Assembly: GCF_000374065.1 (NCBI RefSeq)
Contig: NZ_KB893246.1
Span: 1-64,000 of the forward strand
Length of the DNA stretch: 64,000 nt
DNA from: Spirosoma luteum DSM 19990
Lineage (GTDB): Bacteria; Bacteroidota; Bacteroidia; Cytophagales; Spirosomataceae
Reading direction: 5' to 3'
How positions within the stretch are numbered: position 1 is the stretch's first letter; each line of letters starts with the position of its first letter. Below the pieces are notes generated by a model that did not search any database, was not told the origin of the DNA, and saw only the letters and a list, made by a program, of their open reading frames with translations. The translations under genes were made by a program, and so were the position numbers. Positions 8,126 to 17,500 of this stretch are shown in pieces.

Positions 8126-8995
8126 AGCAAATACCCTGGCGAGCAATCGGGACAGGGGCAACAGGCAGAAAACCAGGAAAGCCAGTGGAAAGGAGCCAAA
8201 TGCCGCTACCCAGGCCGCGTTCATGACGATGAGGGATAATACACCCGCCTTTACCGCCAGGCCAATATTCCGACCCATTGGGTTTTTCACAGCCCGCCAC
8301 AGGGGTGGGAAAATATAATAGCCAAACAGGAACAGAAAAGGCAGTGCCGTTCCCAACTGCTGTTGTCGTTGCGCCAAAGCCGCTACGCAACCAATGACCA
8401 GCGCGTATAGTAACCCCGCCACCCGGAGCGTAACCGGACTTCCACCGTGTACCTCTCCCCGGCTAATCATTGTGATAGCGGCAATGTAAGCAATGGGCAC
8501 TACGCCAACCCACATCCAGGGCATCACCTGGTCGGGCAGAATGCTGACGCCCAATAGCAGATTGAGCCCCCGACATAAGCCCATGTTGACTGGCCCCAGC
8601 CAGGAATGGTGCTTCCCGAAGCGATCATATACCAGCGAAGCAACCGTAATACCAATGGCCAGAAACCCAGCGGTCGGATTAACCAGAAAGGAAGCGGCTA
8701 TACCAATAATCAGCAGACAGATACCCAACAGAACAGCCGTCTGTTTCGGCACAACGCCACTGGGAATAGGTCGCTCAGGCCGTTCAATGGCGTCTAGTTC
8801 AGCATCAAAAACGTCGTTGAATACAACCCCTCCGCCGTACAGACCAACCGTGGCCAGCGCGAGCCAGCCAACCGGCGCAAACGTACCGGCAGCATCAGGC
8901 AGAAAATACCCCGCGATGGCCATACCGGCCAGCACATCGGCAACCGCCGTAACCAGATTAGCCGGTCGGGTAAGAGAAAGGAGAGCTTTTAGCAT
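8117..8995 (-). CDS. eboC: EboC, UbiA-like prenyltransferase-family membrane protein
   Basis: An integral membrane protein (292 aa) of the UbiA superfamily. The first aspartate-rich motif is NDVFDAELDAIERPERPIPSG-like (N60, D61, D64, D68), and a second loop contains VYDRFGKHH. Hydrophobic segments span the rest. In the ebo cluster, EboC is the UbiA-like member; the cluster is linked to export or placement of a metabolite precursor (scytonemin monomer in cyanobacteria). Its position directly downstream of an EboB-type hydrolase supports EboC over UbiA, MenA or chlorophyll synthase, which share the fold. A distinct menA is present at 21-22 kb. Its stop codon is inside the shared terminator. Confidence 0.82.
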   Translation of the reverse strand: MLKALLSLTRPANLVTAVADVLAGMAIAGYFLPDAAGTFAPVGWLALATVGLYGGGVVFNDVFDAELDAIERPERPIPSGVVPKQTAVLLGICLLIIGIAASFLVNPTAGFLAIGITVASLVYDRFGKHHSWLGPVNMGLCRGLNLLLGVSILPDQVMPWMWVGVVPIAYIAAITMISRGEVHGGSPVTLRVAGLLYALVIGCVAALAQRQQQLGTALPFLFLFGYYIFPPLWRAVKNPMGRNIGLAVKAGVLSLIVMNAAWVAAFGSFPLAFLVFCLLPLSRLLARVFAVT

Positions 8996-9024
8996 AAAGA
9001 GTGAAACCGGGCCGCCGGTTCGGA

Positions 9025-9097
9025 GTGAAATAGCGAAAGAGTTATGAAGCCAAAGCCATTAGGCAGTAGTCGCTCTATCACTCTTTCTCTCTTTCAG
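9025..9097. repeat. Imperfect long-arm dyad between eboB and eboC
   Basis: Arms 9025-9050 and 9072-9097 pair at about 20 of 26 positions around a 21-base loop. Both arms are built of degenerate GAAAGAGT/AGTGAAA words. A second small hairpin (AACCGG, 9005-9010, with CCGGTT, 9015-9020) lies nearer to the eboC start. The dyad ends two bases short of the eboB stop codon. Confidence 0.6.
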
Positions 9098-9099
9098 CA

Positions 9100-10032
9100 T
9101 TATTTGATAATCGTGGATTCCTTGTCTACCCTTGGTGCCTGACCGCCACGCAATACGGAACTGCCATTAAAACGCTGGCTCTGGTCGATGCCGATGGGTT
9201 GGGTAAGTTCTTCCAGACTAAGCTGTCCACTCTGAGCAAAGGCCGTAACGGCATTCGTGAACGTTACGAGCTTGATGGCTTCGTCCGAAATACCGCGCTG
9301 CTTCATCAGGGCAGCCGTTTTGGGCACGGCCAGCGGATCGCTGATGCCCCAGTCGGCAGCGGAGTTGATCATGATACGCTCCGGTCCGTACTGCTTCACA
9401 ATATCCACCATACGCTCATTACCCATTTTTGTGAACGGATAAATAGTAAAGCCCGCCCAGAAACCCCGGTCGAGCACATCCCGAACCGTCTCTTCATTAT
9501 TGTGGTCAACAATCACCATACCCGGTTCCAGACCATGTTCCAGCGCAATTTCCATGCTGCGAATGGTACCCTGTTTTTTATCCCGGTGGGGCGTATGAAT
9601 CTGCACCGGCAAACCCGCTTCTCTGGCCAGATCCAGTTGCGCCCGGTAGTATTTTTCTTCGGCGGCCGTTTGGTCGTCAAACCCGATTTCGCCCACGCCC
9701 ACCACGCCTTCTTTATAGATGAAAAGCGGCAGAATTTCCATCACCTGCTCGGCTAGTTCTTCCTGATTGGCTTCCTTAGAATTAAGACCGATGGTACAAT
9801 AATGCCGGATACCGAATTGAGACGCCCGAAATCGCTCCCACCCCACCAGACTGGCAAAATAATCGCGGAAGGAGTCGATACCAGTGCGGGGTTGCCCCAG
9901 CCAGAAAGCGGGTTCAATCAGGGCAACTACGCCCGCGTCGGCCATAGCCTGGTAATCGTCCGTGGTTCGGGAGGTCATGTGAACGTGCATATCGAAGAAC
10001 GACATACCCCGAATGGAATCCATAAAATCCAT
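9100..10032 (-). CDS. eboB: EboB, TatD-like metal-dependent hydrolase
   Basis: A cytoplasmic amidohydrolase-fold protein (310 aa) of the TatD type. Metal ligands can be traced: H-x-H in FFDMHVHM (H16, H18), E in GVGEIGFDD, H in QIHTPHRDK, H in VIVDHNN and D in NSAADWG. The substrate is unknown. The protein is distinguished from ordinary TatD DNases by its EboB-like start (a D-M-H-V-H-M-x-S-R-T-T-D-D-Y pattern) and by its neighbour eboC. The start at 10032 has in-frame alternatives at codons 4 and 10, just before the HxH motif. It is separated from eboA by an opposite-strand gene pair. Confidence 0.82.
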   Translation of the reverse strand: MDFMDSIRGMSFFDMHVHMTSRTTDDYQAMADAGVVALIEPAFWLGQPRTGIDSFRDYFASLVGWERFRASQFGIRHYCTIGLNSKEANQEELAEQVMEILPLFIYKEGVVGVGEIGFDDQTAAEEKYYRAQLDLAREAGLPVQIHTPHRDKKQGTIRSMEIALEHGLEPGMVIVDHNNEETVRDVLDRGFWAGFTIYPFTKMGNERMVDIVKQYGPERIMINSAADWGISDPLAVPKTAALMKQRGISDEAIKLVTFTNAVTAFAQSGQLSLEELTQPIGIDQSQRFNGSSVLRGGQAPRVDKESTIIK

Positions 10033-10072
10033 AATTCGTCTGGGTTAACCGGATTGGCCTGTCCGGTAATGA

Positions 10073-10128
10073 GCGGGCAAAGTTCTCAAAAATCTGCCTT
10101 CTGCCCGCATGATTTTTAGGCAGATTTT
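10073..10128. promoter_or_regulatory. Two overlapping, mutually exclusive hairpins in a divergent promoter region
   Basis: GCGGGCA (10073-10079) pairs with TGCCCGC (10102-10108), and AAAATCTGCC (10089-10098) pairs with GGCAGATTTT (10119-10128). One strand of each stem lies in the loop of the other. On the minus strand, GAACTTTG (10078-10085) is one base from the TAnnTTTG promoter consensus and would serve eboB. The function is unproven; operator or attenuator are both possible. Confidence 0.4.
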
Positions 10129-10190
10129 AAAGCAATTATATAACCTTCATTATAGTCTATTCGTTTTATAGATAGACAACAAATAAATGT

Positions 10191-10865
10191 ATGAACACAA
10201 GCAAACAACTCACAGTAGGGAAAGGTAGTATCTGGATGATCCTACTTTTGCTGACCACAGGTGGGGTACTAACCAGTTGCCGCGATAGTGCCCTTACTGA
10301 TTTAAGCCCCGCCGACAGCCCGGTATACATTACCAACTACGACAATTCGATCAACTTCAGTCAGTACAAAACGTTTAGCCTGCCGGACTCGGTGGTTGTT
10401 CAGTCGAATGACAACTACCAAACCGTTCGGAGTAACATTGCCGATCAATTTGTCTCCAATGTAGCGGCAGCGTTGACCGCAAGAGGGTACCAGCGCGTGG
10501 CGAAAGGCCAACCCGCCGATTTGGGCGTTGCCGTTATCCGGGTTGATAATCAGTACACAGGTATTGCGTCAAATCCCAACGCCTATTACTCAAACTACTG
10601 GGGTGGTGGATATGGCGGGTTGGGTGGTTACGGCTATTCGCCCTATTATCAAAGCTATTATACCTATCAGGTATCGGAACAGTATTGGGAGATTCAAATA
10701 GTCGATCTGAAAAATGCTCCCACAACTACTGGCACTGACAAACCCCAACTGAGTGTCATTTACGACGCAACGGTGCGCGGAACCGATGTTGCCGATACGC
10801 AGGCTGTTGATATGGCTACCAACGCAATTTTTAGTCAATCGCCTTATTTGAAGGCTGCTCAATAA
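10191..10865 (+). CDS. DUF4136-domain lipoprotein
   Basis: A 224-aa predicted lipoprotein. The signal peptide ends in a lipobox (GGVLTSC, acyl cysteine about C30). The mature part resembles DUF4136 proteins of Bacteroidota: NFSQYKTFSLPD near the start, a helix with VAAALTARGYQRV, ADLGVAVIRV, a Gly/Tyr-rich stretch (about residues 138-165) and a C-terminal strand ending with NAIFSQSP. The role of this family is unknown. It forms a two-gene unit with the beta-barrel gene six bases downstream and interrupts the minus-strand ebo genes. Confidence 0.8.
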   Translation: MNTSKQLTVGKGSIWMILLLLTTGGVLTSCRDSALTDLSPADSPVYITNYDNSINFSQYKTFSLPDSVVVQSNDNYQTVRSNIADQFVSNVAAALTARGYQRVAKGQPADLGVAVIRVDNQYTGIASNPNAYYSNYWGGGYGGLGGYGYSPYYQSYYTYQVSEQYWEIQIVDLKNAPTTTGTDKPQLSVIYDATVRGTDVADTQAVDMATNAIFSQSPYLKAAQ

Positions 10866-10871
10866 AAAATT

Positions 10872-11525
10872 ATGAAACGTATTATTGCCCTCATCGCCCT
10901 GCTCAGTCTGACGACTGCAGCCTGGGCACAGTATCAGAACATCTATTCCGGCGAATCGTCTCTGTATGATCGCTATGTTACGTTCAACATTGCCGCCCGG
11001 TATGGTGTCTCTATGCCATTGGGTGGTCAGAAAGGATATATTGACAAACTATCGCCGACCAACCTGGCTATTGAAGGAGAATGGCTGTTTCCACAACGGT
11101 TTTCGATAGGTATCAAAACGGGTTACCAGTACACGAATCAGCGGCTACCCCGACAGGTGTATCAGTACGACAATCAGTCGGTTTCAGCCGTACAGACCCG
11201 CACACTTTCGATCATTCCGGCTATGGCATCCCTATCGTATTATTTTGCCGGGAATGCCGATGCCATACGGCCGTACATACAAATGGCGGGTGGTGGTGCC
11301 TATATTGATTACACGAACTACTTTGGCACATTATCCGATCAAAAAAACGGATTCAAAGGAGCGATTGCCCCCGCTATTGGCCTGAAATACTATGGCAGAC
11401 GGGAGCAGGGACTGGGTGCCGAAATTCAGGCGCAATACCAGAACATCTTTTTCAATTATGACCAGTTAAAAGGCTCAGCACCCTCGTTGATGCTATCCGC
11501 TGGCATCTCGTACCGGTTTCACTAA
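10872..11525 (+). CDS. Outer-membrane beta-barrel (porin-like) protein
   Basis: A 217-aa protein with a Sec signal peptide (MKRIIALIALLSLTTAAWAQ, cleavage after AQ) and alternating beta-strands typical of small eight-stranded outer-membrane barrels of Bacteroidota (for example SIGIKTGYQYTN and GAEIQAQYQNIFF). It ends in an aromatic/His strand (SAGISYRFH), the usual membrane-insertion signal. It starts six bases after the lipoprotein stop, so the two are probably made together and may act together in the outer membrane. Specific function unknown. Confidence 0.82.
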   Translation: MKRIIALIALLSLTTAAWAQYQNIYSGESSLYDRYVTFNIAARYGVSMPLGGQKGYIDKLSPTNLAIEGEWLFPQRFSIGIKTGYQYTNQRLPRQVYQYDNQSVSAVQTRTLSIIPAMASLSYYFAGNADAIRPYIQMAGGGAYIDYTNYFGTLSDQKNGFKGAIAPAIGLKYYGRREQGLGAEIQAQYQNIFFNYDQLKGSAPSLMLSAGISYRFH

Positions 11526-11617
11526 GGTTTACGGTTTTTTGTTTATGGTTTAGGTGGCTGACACGCTATTAGCTCTCGCGTTAGCTACCGTGAACCGTAA
11601 ACAAAAAACCATATACC
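11526..11617. repeat. Imperfect long-arm dyad between convergent genes
   Basis: Arms 11526-11552 and 11591-11617 pair at 23 of 27 positions around a 38-base loop. The arms are made of GTTTAYGG-type words around a T6 run. The element starts directly after the barrel-gene stop and ends six bases before the eboA stop codon, so it may double as a bidirectional terminator. Confidence 0.65.
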
Positions 11618-11623
11618 AGATAC

Positions 11624-12298
11624 CTACATCAACTCCTCAATATGAGGGGGTAAACTGCGCCCGGCAGCCCGGCGTTCGGCGGCATAATCCGCCAGCGTTT
11701 GAGCGAGCCGGGCATTTTTACGTTTGGTCAATCCGGTGATCTCCGTAACATCTTTATCCGTGAAGAAGGCTTTCAGCACCAGTTGATTCCAGGCAGCTTC
11801 GTCAAAATAGTCCCGTGGGTACGGATTATGGAGCATGATGGCCGACTGTACATCGGCAATATTATTCCGAATACCTTCGGTGGCCTGAAATCGCCAGGCT
11901 TCCGGATAGGCCAATACGGGCAGGGCCGAGTAAAGGGCCACTAGCTCATTGAGTTCGCCCGCCTTAAAAAGCTGACTGATGGTGTTAACATACGTAGACT
12001 GATCATCGACCGGTAGTTGCAGCAACCACCAGACCCGCGCCAGCCGGTCCAGCGTCCACCCCGTCACCGTAAATCCTGGCCGAACGCGCTCCAGAGCGAA
12101 TGCCATATCGGCCGGAACCTGAATCGGTTGCTTACCCACAAAACGCGGTAGAGCCGTGAACACTCGATAAAACGTAGCGATCTTTGGGTCAGCCTGAAAC
12201 GCATCCGTCTGCTGACGCAGGTAAGTAACCGCTTTTTCGCTGTTGGCCTGCTGTTCAATGAGGTAAAACAGCGTCTGGCTCATTTCAGAAATAGTCAT
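11624..12298 (-). CDS. eboA: EboA-domain protein
   Basis: A soluble, mostly helical protein (224 aa) that resembles the EboA family of metabolite-traffic proteins: FYRVFTALPRFVGK, WTLDRLARVWWLL and NMLHNPYPRDYFDE-like blocks (here IMLHNPYPRDYFDEAAWNQL). The C-terminal end has KNARLAQTLADYAAERRAAG. Biochemical role unknown. In known clusters EboA precedes EboB and EboC, and that order is kept here on the minus strand, although two unrelated plus-strand genes stand between. A promoter-like element lies only four bases before the ATG at 12298, so the internal ATG at 12283 (MSQTLF) may be the real start. Confidence 0.75.
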   Translation of the reverse strand: MTISEMSQTLFYLIEQQANSEKAVTYLRQQTDAFQADPKIATFYRVFTALPRFVGKQPIQVPADMAFALERVRPGFTVTGWTLDRLARVWWLLQLPVDDQSTYVNTISQLFKAGELNELVALYSALPVLAYPEAWRFQATEGIRNNIADVQSAIMLHNPYPRDYFDEAAWNQLVLKAFFTDKDVTEITGLTKRKNARLAQTLADYAAERRAAGRSLPPHIEELM

Positions 12299-12302
12299 AG
12301 AA

Positions 12303-12310
12303 CAAAAATA
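12303..12310 (-). promoter_or_regulatory. -7 promoter element for eboA
   Basis: Read on the minus strand, TATTTTTG fits TAnnTTTG and ends four bases before the first ATG of eboA. Transcription from it would be near-leaderless, or would point to the later ATG at 12283. A TTTG on the minus strand at 12337-12340 is farther away than the usual -33 spacing. Confidence 0.4.
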
Positions 12311-12438
12311 GGGGCGTAATTCGTACCTGTATGCATCAAAATCACATTAGTAGTTGCCTATACTTGCCTTTCATCAAGCAGGGCATGTTCTGACTGTCTG
12401 ATTACGCTTCGCGCAGCCCCTACCCTTTACGGCGACTC

Positions 12439-14247
12439 ATGAAAAAAGTAGTATTCATTTTATTCGCATTCTTTTGTTCTGCAAAGCTAATTGTCCTTGC
12501 CCAACCGGCAACGGAGTACGTTTGGTGGAACCCGGCTCAGAGCAGCATACCCGTTATTGAAGGGCAGGGCTGGTCGGGAACCGATATCCAAAATCCGTAT
12601 GACAGATTACCCGCGAAGGCGGAAAAAAGCATTCGGACAGTGGTTTGGAACTTAGCGCACAATGCCGCCGGTTTGCTAATTCGGTTTCGGGCCAGTACGG
12701 ATCAGGTTGTGGTACGGTACACGGTTTCGGGCAAACAGGCACTCCCTCATATGCCCGCTACGGGGGTTAGTGGGGTCGATTTATACGGTATAAACAGCGA
12801 TGGCGACGCGCTCTGGTGTGCCGGTAAATACACGTTTGGCGATACCATTCAGTACCGGTTTGCCAATCTGGAACCCAACGATACCTACCACAAAAAAGGG
12901 CGCGAATACCGACTTTACCTCCCACTGTATAACTCCGTTCAATGGCTCGAAATAGGAGTGCCAACAGGTGTTACTCTAACTCCACTGCCCGTTCGGAACG
13001 ATAAGCCCATCGTTATCTACGGCACCTCCATTGCACAGGGAGCCTGTGCTTCGCGACCGGGCATGGCGTGGACCGCCATTCTGGGTAGAAAACTGGACCG
13101 GCCCGTTATCAATCTCGGCTTTTCGGGCAACGGCCGACTGGAAAAAGAAGTCGTTGAGTTATTACCGGAACTGGACGCGAAACTGTACGTGATGGATTGT
13201 CTGCCGAATCTGGTGGCCACGGTAGGCATCAAACCCGACGAGATAAAAACCCGGATTAGTGAATCGGTGAAAACCCTCCGGCACCGGAAACCCACCACGC
13301 CGATTCTGCTGGTCGAACACGCGGGGTATTCGGAGGGCGGACTCAATCCTGGTCGACGGCAGTTGTACACGGAAGTGAACGAGTTAATGCAGCAGGCGTT
13401 TGCGCAGTTGAAAAGTGAGGGTATACAGAAACTATATCTTTTACCCAAATCAGCCATTAATCTGGATAGCGATGCGATGGTCGACGGCACCCACCCGACT
13501 GATTTGGGCATGCAGCAGTACGCCGATGCCTATGAGCGTAGTATTCGCACTATCCTGAACGAACCCGTTGGCGAAACTGCCACCACAAAACCCCGGACGC
13601 AATACCGCGACGCCAATGTGTACGACTGGGAAACCCGGCATAACGACATACTGGCCCGGCTCAAAAGCAAACCACCCCGCATTCTTTTCTTCGGCAACTC
13701 CATCACCCATTTCTGGGGTGGGGACCCGAAGGGAGGCCGGGAAACGGGGGCAGATAGCTGGAACGCGGTCATGGAACCACTGCGTGTTCAGAATATGGGC
13801 TATGGCTGGGATCGCATTGAAAACGTGCTGTGGCGGGTTTATCACGGTGAACTTGATGGATACGCACCGGCTCAGATTGTGCTGATGATTGGTACGAATA
13901 ACCTGCAACTCAACACGGATGCCGAAATCAGCGATGGTCTCGCGTTTCTGGTACGGGCTATACAGGCCCGACAACCCAATGCCGATATTTTGTTGATTAG
14001 TATCCTGCCGCGCCGACAACTGGAAGGGCGTGTAGCAGCTCTGAACCAGCGTATCGCTCAGGTAGCTGGGGAATTGAATGCGACGTTCATTCAGCCGGGC
14101 ACCATGTTCTTACAGCCCGACGGGAAAATCAACGAGGCTCTTTTCGGTGATGGTCTGCATCCCAACGCTGAGGGCTACCGGCAATTGGCGACTAAATTAG
14201 TCCCTTATCTAAAAGCGGCCGAACCGGTAGCTAAAGGGAAGAAATAA
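12439..14247 (+). CDS. Secreted tandem SGNH/GDSL esterase
   Basis: A 602-aa exported protein (signal peptide 1-22, ending VLAQ) with two SGNH-hydrolase domains after an N-terminal beta-sandwich. In domain 1 the nucleophile Ser is in VIYGTSIAQG (about 192-200), the oxyanion Gly in NLGFSGNGRL and the Asp-His pair in VDGTHPTDLG (about 347-356). In domain 2 the Ser is in LFFGNSITHFW (about 416-426), the Asn in MIGTNN and the Asp-His pair in GDGLHPNAEGY (about 570-580). Both catalytic sets look complete. Such enzymes commonly remove acetyl groups from polysaccharides; the substrate is not given by the sequence. A monocistronic gene, divergent from eboA. Confidence 0.88.
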   Translation: MKKVVFILFAFFCSAKLIVLAQPATEYVWWNPAQSSIPVIEGQGWSGTDIQNPYDRLPAKAEKSIRTVVWNLAHNAAGLLIRFRASTDQVVVRYTVSGKQALPHMPATGVSGVDLYGINSDGDALWCAGKYTFGDTIQYRFANLEPNDTYHKKGREYRLYLPLYNSVQWLEIGVPTGVTLTPLPVRNDKPIVIYGTSIAQGACASRPGMAWTAILGRKLDRPVINLGFSGNGRLEKEVVELLPELDAKLYVMDCLPNLVATVGIKPDEIKTRISESVKTLRHRKPTTPILLVEHAGYSEGGLNPGRRQLYTEVNELMQQAFAQLKSEGIQKLYLLPKSAINLDSDAMVDGTHPTDLGMQQYADAYERSIRTILNEPVGETATTKPRTQYRDANVYDWETRHNDILARLKSKPPRILFFGNSITHFWGGDPKGGRETGADSWNAVMEPLRVQNMGYGWDRIENVLWRVYHGELDGYAPAQIVLMIGTNNLQLNTDAEISDGLAFLVRAIQARQPNADILLISILPRRQLEGRVAALNQRIAQVAGELNATFIQPGTMFLQPDGKINEALFGDGLHPNAEGYRQLATKLVPYLKAAEPVAKGKK

Positions 14248-14511
14248 GCGGGCATCTCGCAAGCGTAATGAATTTTCCGGTCAACAGAGAAGCATGAACC
14301 TGGATTTGCCGTTCCCGGAGACTACACCATCTCTTGTACCTTCTGATTGGCGCAGTATCAGCAATCTTTCCAATCGCCAGCCAACCCCCGTTACCACCAT
14401 CTGACACGCACGGTGAGTGAACCGTACACACAGCTTTTATTGTTAAAAGACCAATGGCTCTTTGACCCAGCCATCTATAACCGACAGGTTTTCCGGCTCC
14501 TGTCATTTCCG

Positions 14512-14519
14512 TATCTTTG
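14512..14519 (+). promoter_or_regulatory. -7 promoter element for ileS
   Basis: TATCTTTG fits TAnnTTTG and lies about 60 bases before the chosen ileS start. It is inside the 333-base gap 14248-14580, where no other gene is supported, and is part of the reason to reject the long upstream in-frame extension of ileS. Confidence 0.5.
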
Positions 14520-14580
14520 CCGCTTATTTTTACCCGCACGCCCATTGTCAATTCGTACGCAGGGCGCGTGTTTTTCGCTT

Positions 14581-17500
14581 ATGACCGTCGTGAAGTACCA
14601 ACAATATGAATCCCTCGATTACGCCCAGCTAGCCGCCGAGGTGCTGACTTACTGGAATAACAATCAGGTGTTTGAGCAGTCTGTCGCTATTCGCGACGGG
14701 CAACCCGGCTATACGTTTTACGAAGGCCCACCGTCGGCCAACGGAACGCCCGGCATTCACCATGTGATGGCCCGGACGATAAAAGATATTTTTTGCCGCT
14801 ACAAAACCTTGCATGGCTTTCAGGTAGAGCGAAAGGGAGGCTGGGATACGCACGGTCTGCCCATCGAATTGCAGGTTGAGAAAGAACTGGGCATCACCAA
14901 AGATGATATTGGCAAAACCATCAGCGTAGCCGACTACAACCAGAAATGCCGCGAAACGGTGATGCGGTTCACGGATCAGTGGAACGACCTGACCCAGAAA
15001 ATGGGCTACTGGGTAGACCTGGACAACCCGTACGTCACCTACAAAAATGAGTATATTGAATCCGTTTGGTGGCTACTCAAGCAATTATATGAAACGAAGG
15101 TTGACGGGCAGCGGATGTTGTACAAGGGCTACACCATCCAGCCATATTCGCCGAAGGCCGGAACGGGCCTGAGTTCTCACGAACTGAACATGCCGGGCAC
15201 GTACAAAGACGTACGCGACACCACCGTTGTGGCCCAGTTTAAGGTGAAACCCACCGGCAAATCGGGCTTCCTCTTTTTCGATTCGGCGGATGCCGATATA
15301 TTCATCCTCGCCTGGACCACTACACCCTGGACGTTGCCCGCCAACTCAGCCCTGACGGTTGGTGCTAACATCGACTACGTGATGGTGAAGACATTTAACC
15401 CCTACACCCACCTGCCGGTACATGTGGTGATGGCCAAAAACCTGGTCAGTCGCTGGCTGAATGAGAAAGGACAGGTGGATTCGCCCAATGATCCGGCTTT
15501 CGGGGCGTATTTACCGACCAACAACCGGGATGCCGGACCGTTGACCCCCTGGGCTATTGTTTCTGACTTTAAGGGCAAGTTTCTCGAAGGCATTGAGTAC
15601 GAGCAGTTGATGCCGTATGTTACGCCGGAGGTGCCCGCTTTTCGCGTTATTCTGGGCGATTTTGTTACGACCGAAGACGGTACCGGTATCGTACATACCT
15701 CGCCCACCTTCGGGGCCGACGACTTTCGGGTGGCGCAGGCGGCTGGTATTCCGCCCATCATGGTAAAGGATGAAACGGCCGGGCCGACGTTCGGAAGGAT
15801 GGTGCCCATTGTGGACAAGCACGGTCAGTTCGTAGCGGAAATCACGGATTACGCGGGTCGGTACGTGAAAGAAGAATATTACTCCGACGAAGAGCGGGCC
15901 GACCCCGATTTCAAACCGACGGATGTGCTGATTGCTATCCAACTGAAAGAAGAAAATAAAGCTTTCCGGGTAGAGAAATATGAACACCCCTACCCACACT
16001 GCTGGCGTACGGATAAACCGATATTGTATTACCCGCTCGATAGCTGGTTTATCCGGACAACGGCCAAAAAAGACCGCTTGGTTGAATTGAATAAAACCAT
16101 CAACTGGCAACCTGAAAGCACCGGAACGGGCCGCTTTGGCAACTGGCTCGAAAACCTCGTGGACTGGAACCTGAGCCGCAGCCGCTTCTGGGGAACTCCC
16201 TTGCCTATTTGGCGGAGCGAGTCTGGCCAGGAAGAGGTTTGCATCGGTTCGGTCGCCGAATTAGTATCTATGAGTGAATTAGCGAATAAGCAAATGAATG
16301 AATGGGTATCGGGAGGCAAAACCGAATACCAGGCTTACATTGATAAGAACAATTCATTCATCCAGGCATTTACCAATTCAACACTGGATTTACACCGACC
16401 TTATTCGGACGAAATTTATTTTGTGTCGGAAAGTGGTCAACTTATGCAGCGCGAACCCGACCTGATTGACGTCTGGTTCGATTCGGGAGCGATGCCGTAT
16501 GCACAGTGGCATTATCCGTTCGAGAACAAGGACGTGTTCGCCAAAGCGTTTCCGGCCGATTTTATTTCGGAAGGCGTTGACCAGACACGGGGCTGGTTCT
16601 TTACCCTTCATGCCATTGCGGGTATGCTCTTCGATTCGGTGGCCTTCAAAAACGTGGTGTCGACCGGACTGGTGCTGGACAAGAACGGCAATAAAATGTC
16701 GAAGCGGCTGGGTAACGCTGTGGACCCGTTCGAGACACTGGCAAAGTATGGTCCCGATGCCACGCGCTGGTACATGATTACCAACGCCGAGCCGTGGGAC
16801 AACCTCAAATTCAATGGCGAAGGCATCGGCGAAGTACAGCGAAAACTGTTCGGTACGTTGTCGAACACCTATAATTTCTTCGCGCTCTACGCCAACCTGG
16901 ATTCGTTCTCGGTTAACGGACGCACCGTGCCGGTAGCCGAACGCCCGGAGCTTGACCGCTGGATTATCTCCAAACTGCAATCATTGGTGCTATCCGTAGA
17001 AGAGCAGTTTGAAACCTATAACCCTACTAAGGCAGGCCGGGCGGTTCAGGAGTTTGTGAACGACCAGTTATCAAACTGGTACGTTCGCCTGTCGCGCCGG
17101 CGATTCTGGGCGGGGGAAATGACCACCGACAAACGGGCCGCTTATGAAACCCTGCACGAATGCCTCAGCACAGTAGCGCAGCTAATGTCGCCCATCGCGC
17201 CATTTTACGCGGACTGGCTCTATCGCAACCTCAACTCAGGAGTAATGTCGGTACACCTGACAGATTTTCCGGTGGCTGAACGAACGTTGGTCGACGCAGA
17301 ACTGGAGCGTTCGATGGAATTAGGCCAGCAAGTCTCTTCACTGGTGCATTCACTCCGGAAGGGGCACAAATTAAAGGTCAGGCAACCACTAAGCCGGGTG
17401 TTGATTCCCGTATTGAATGCCGACACGCGTCGGCAAATCGAGCACGTATCACCCATCGTTATGTCGGAGGTGAATGTGAAAGCTGTTGAGTTTGTCGACG

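Noticed and set aside
8117-8995. A second MenA or UbiA quinone prenyltransferase
   Set aside because: MenA is clearly at 21132-22025, and the neighbouring EboB-type gene and motif spacing favour EboC.
13450-14019. 189-codon open frame on the minus strand
   Set aside because: Antisense to the tandem SGNH esterase, which has two complete catalytic motif sets.
14347-14580. N-terminal extension of IleS by 78 residues
   Set aside because: No synthetase similarity, and it includes the TATCTTTG promoter element.
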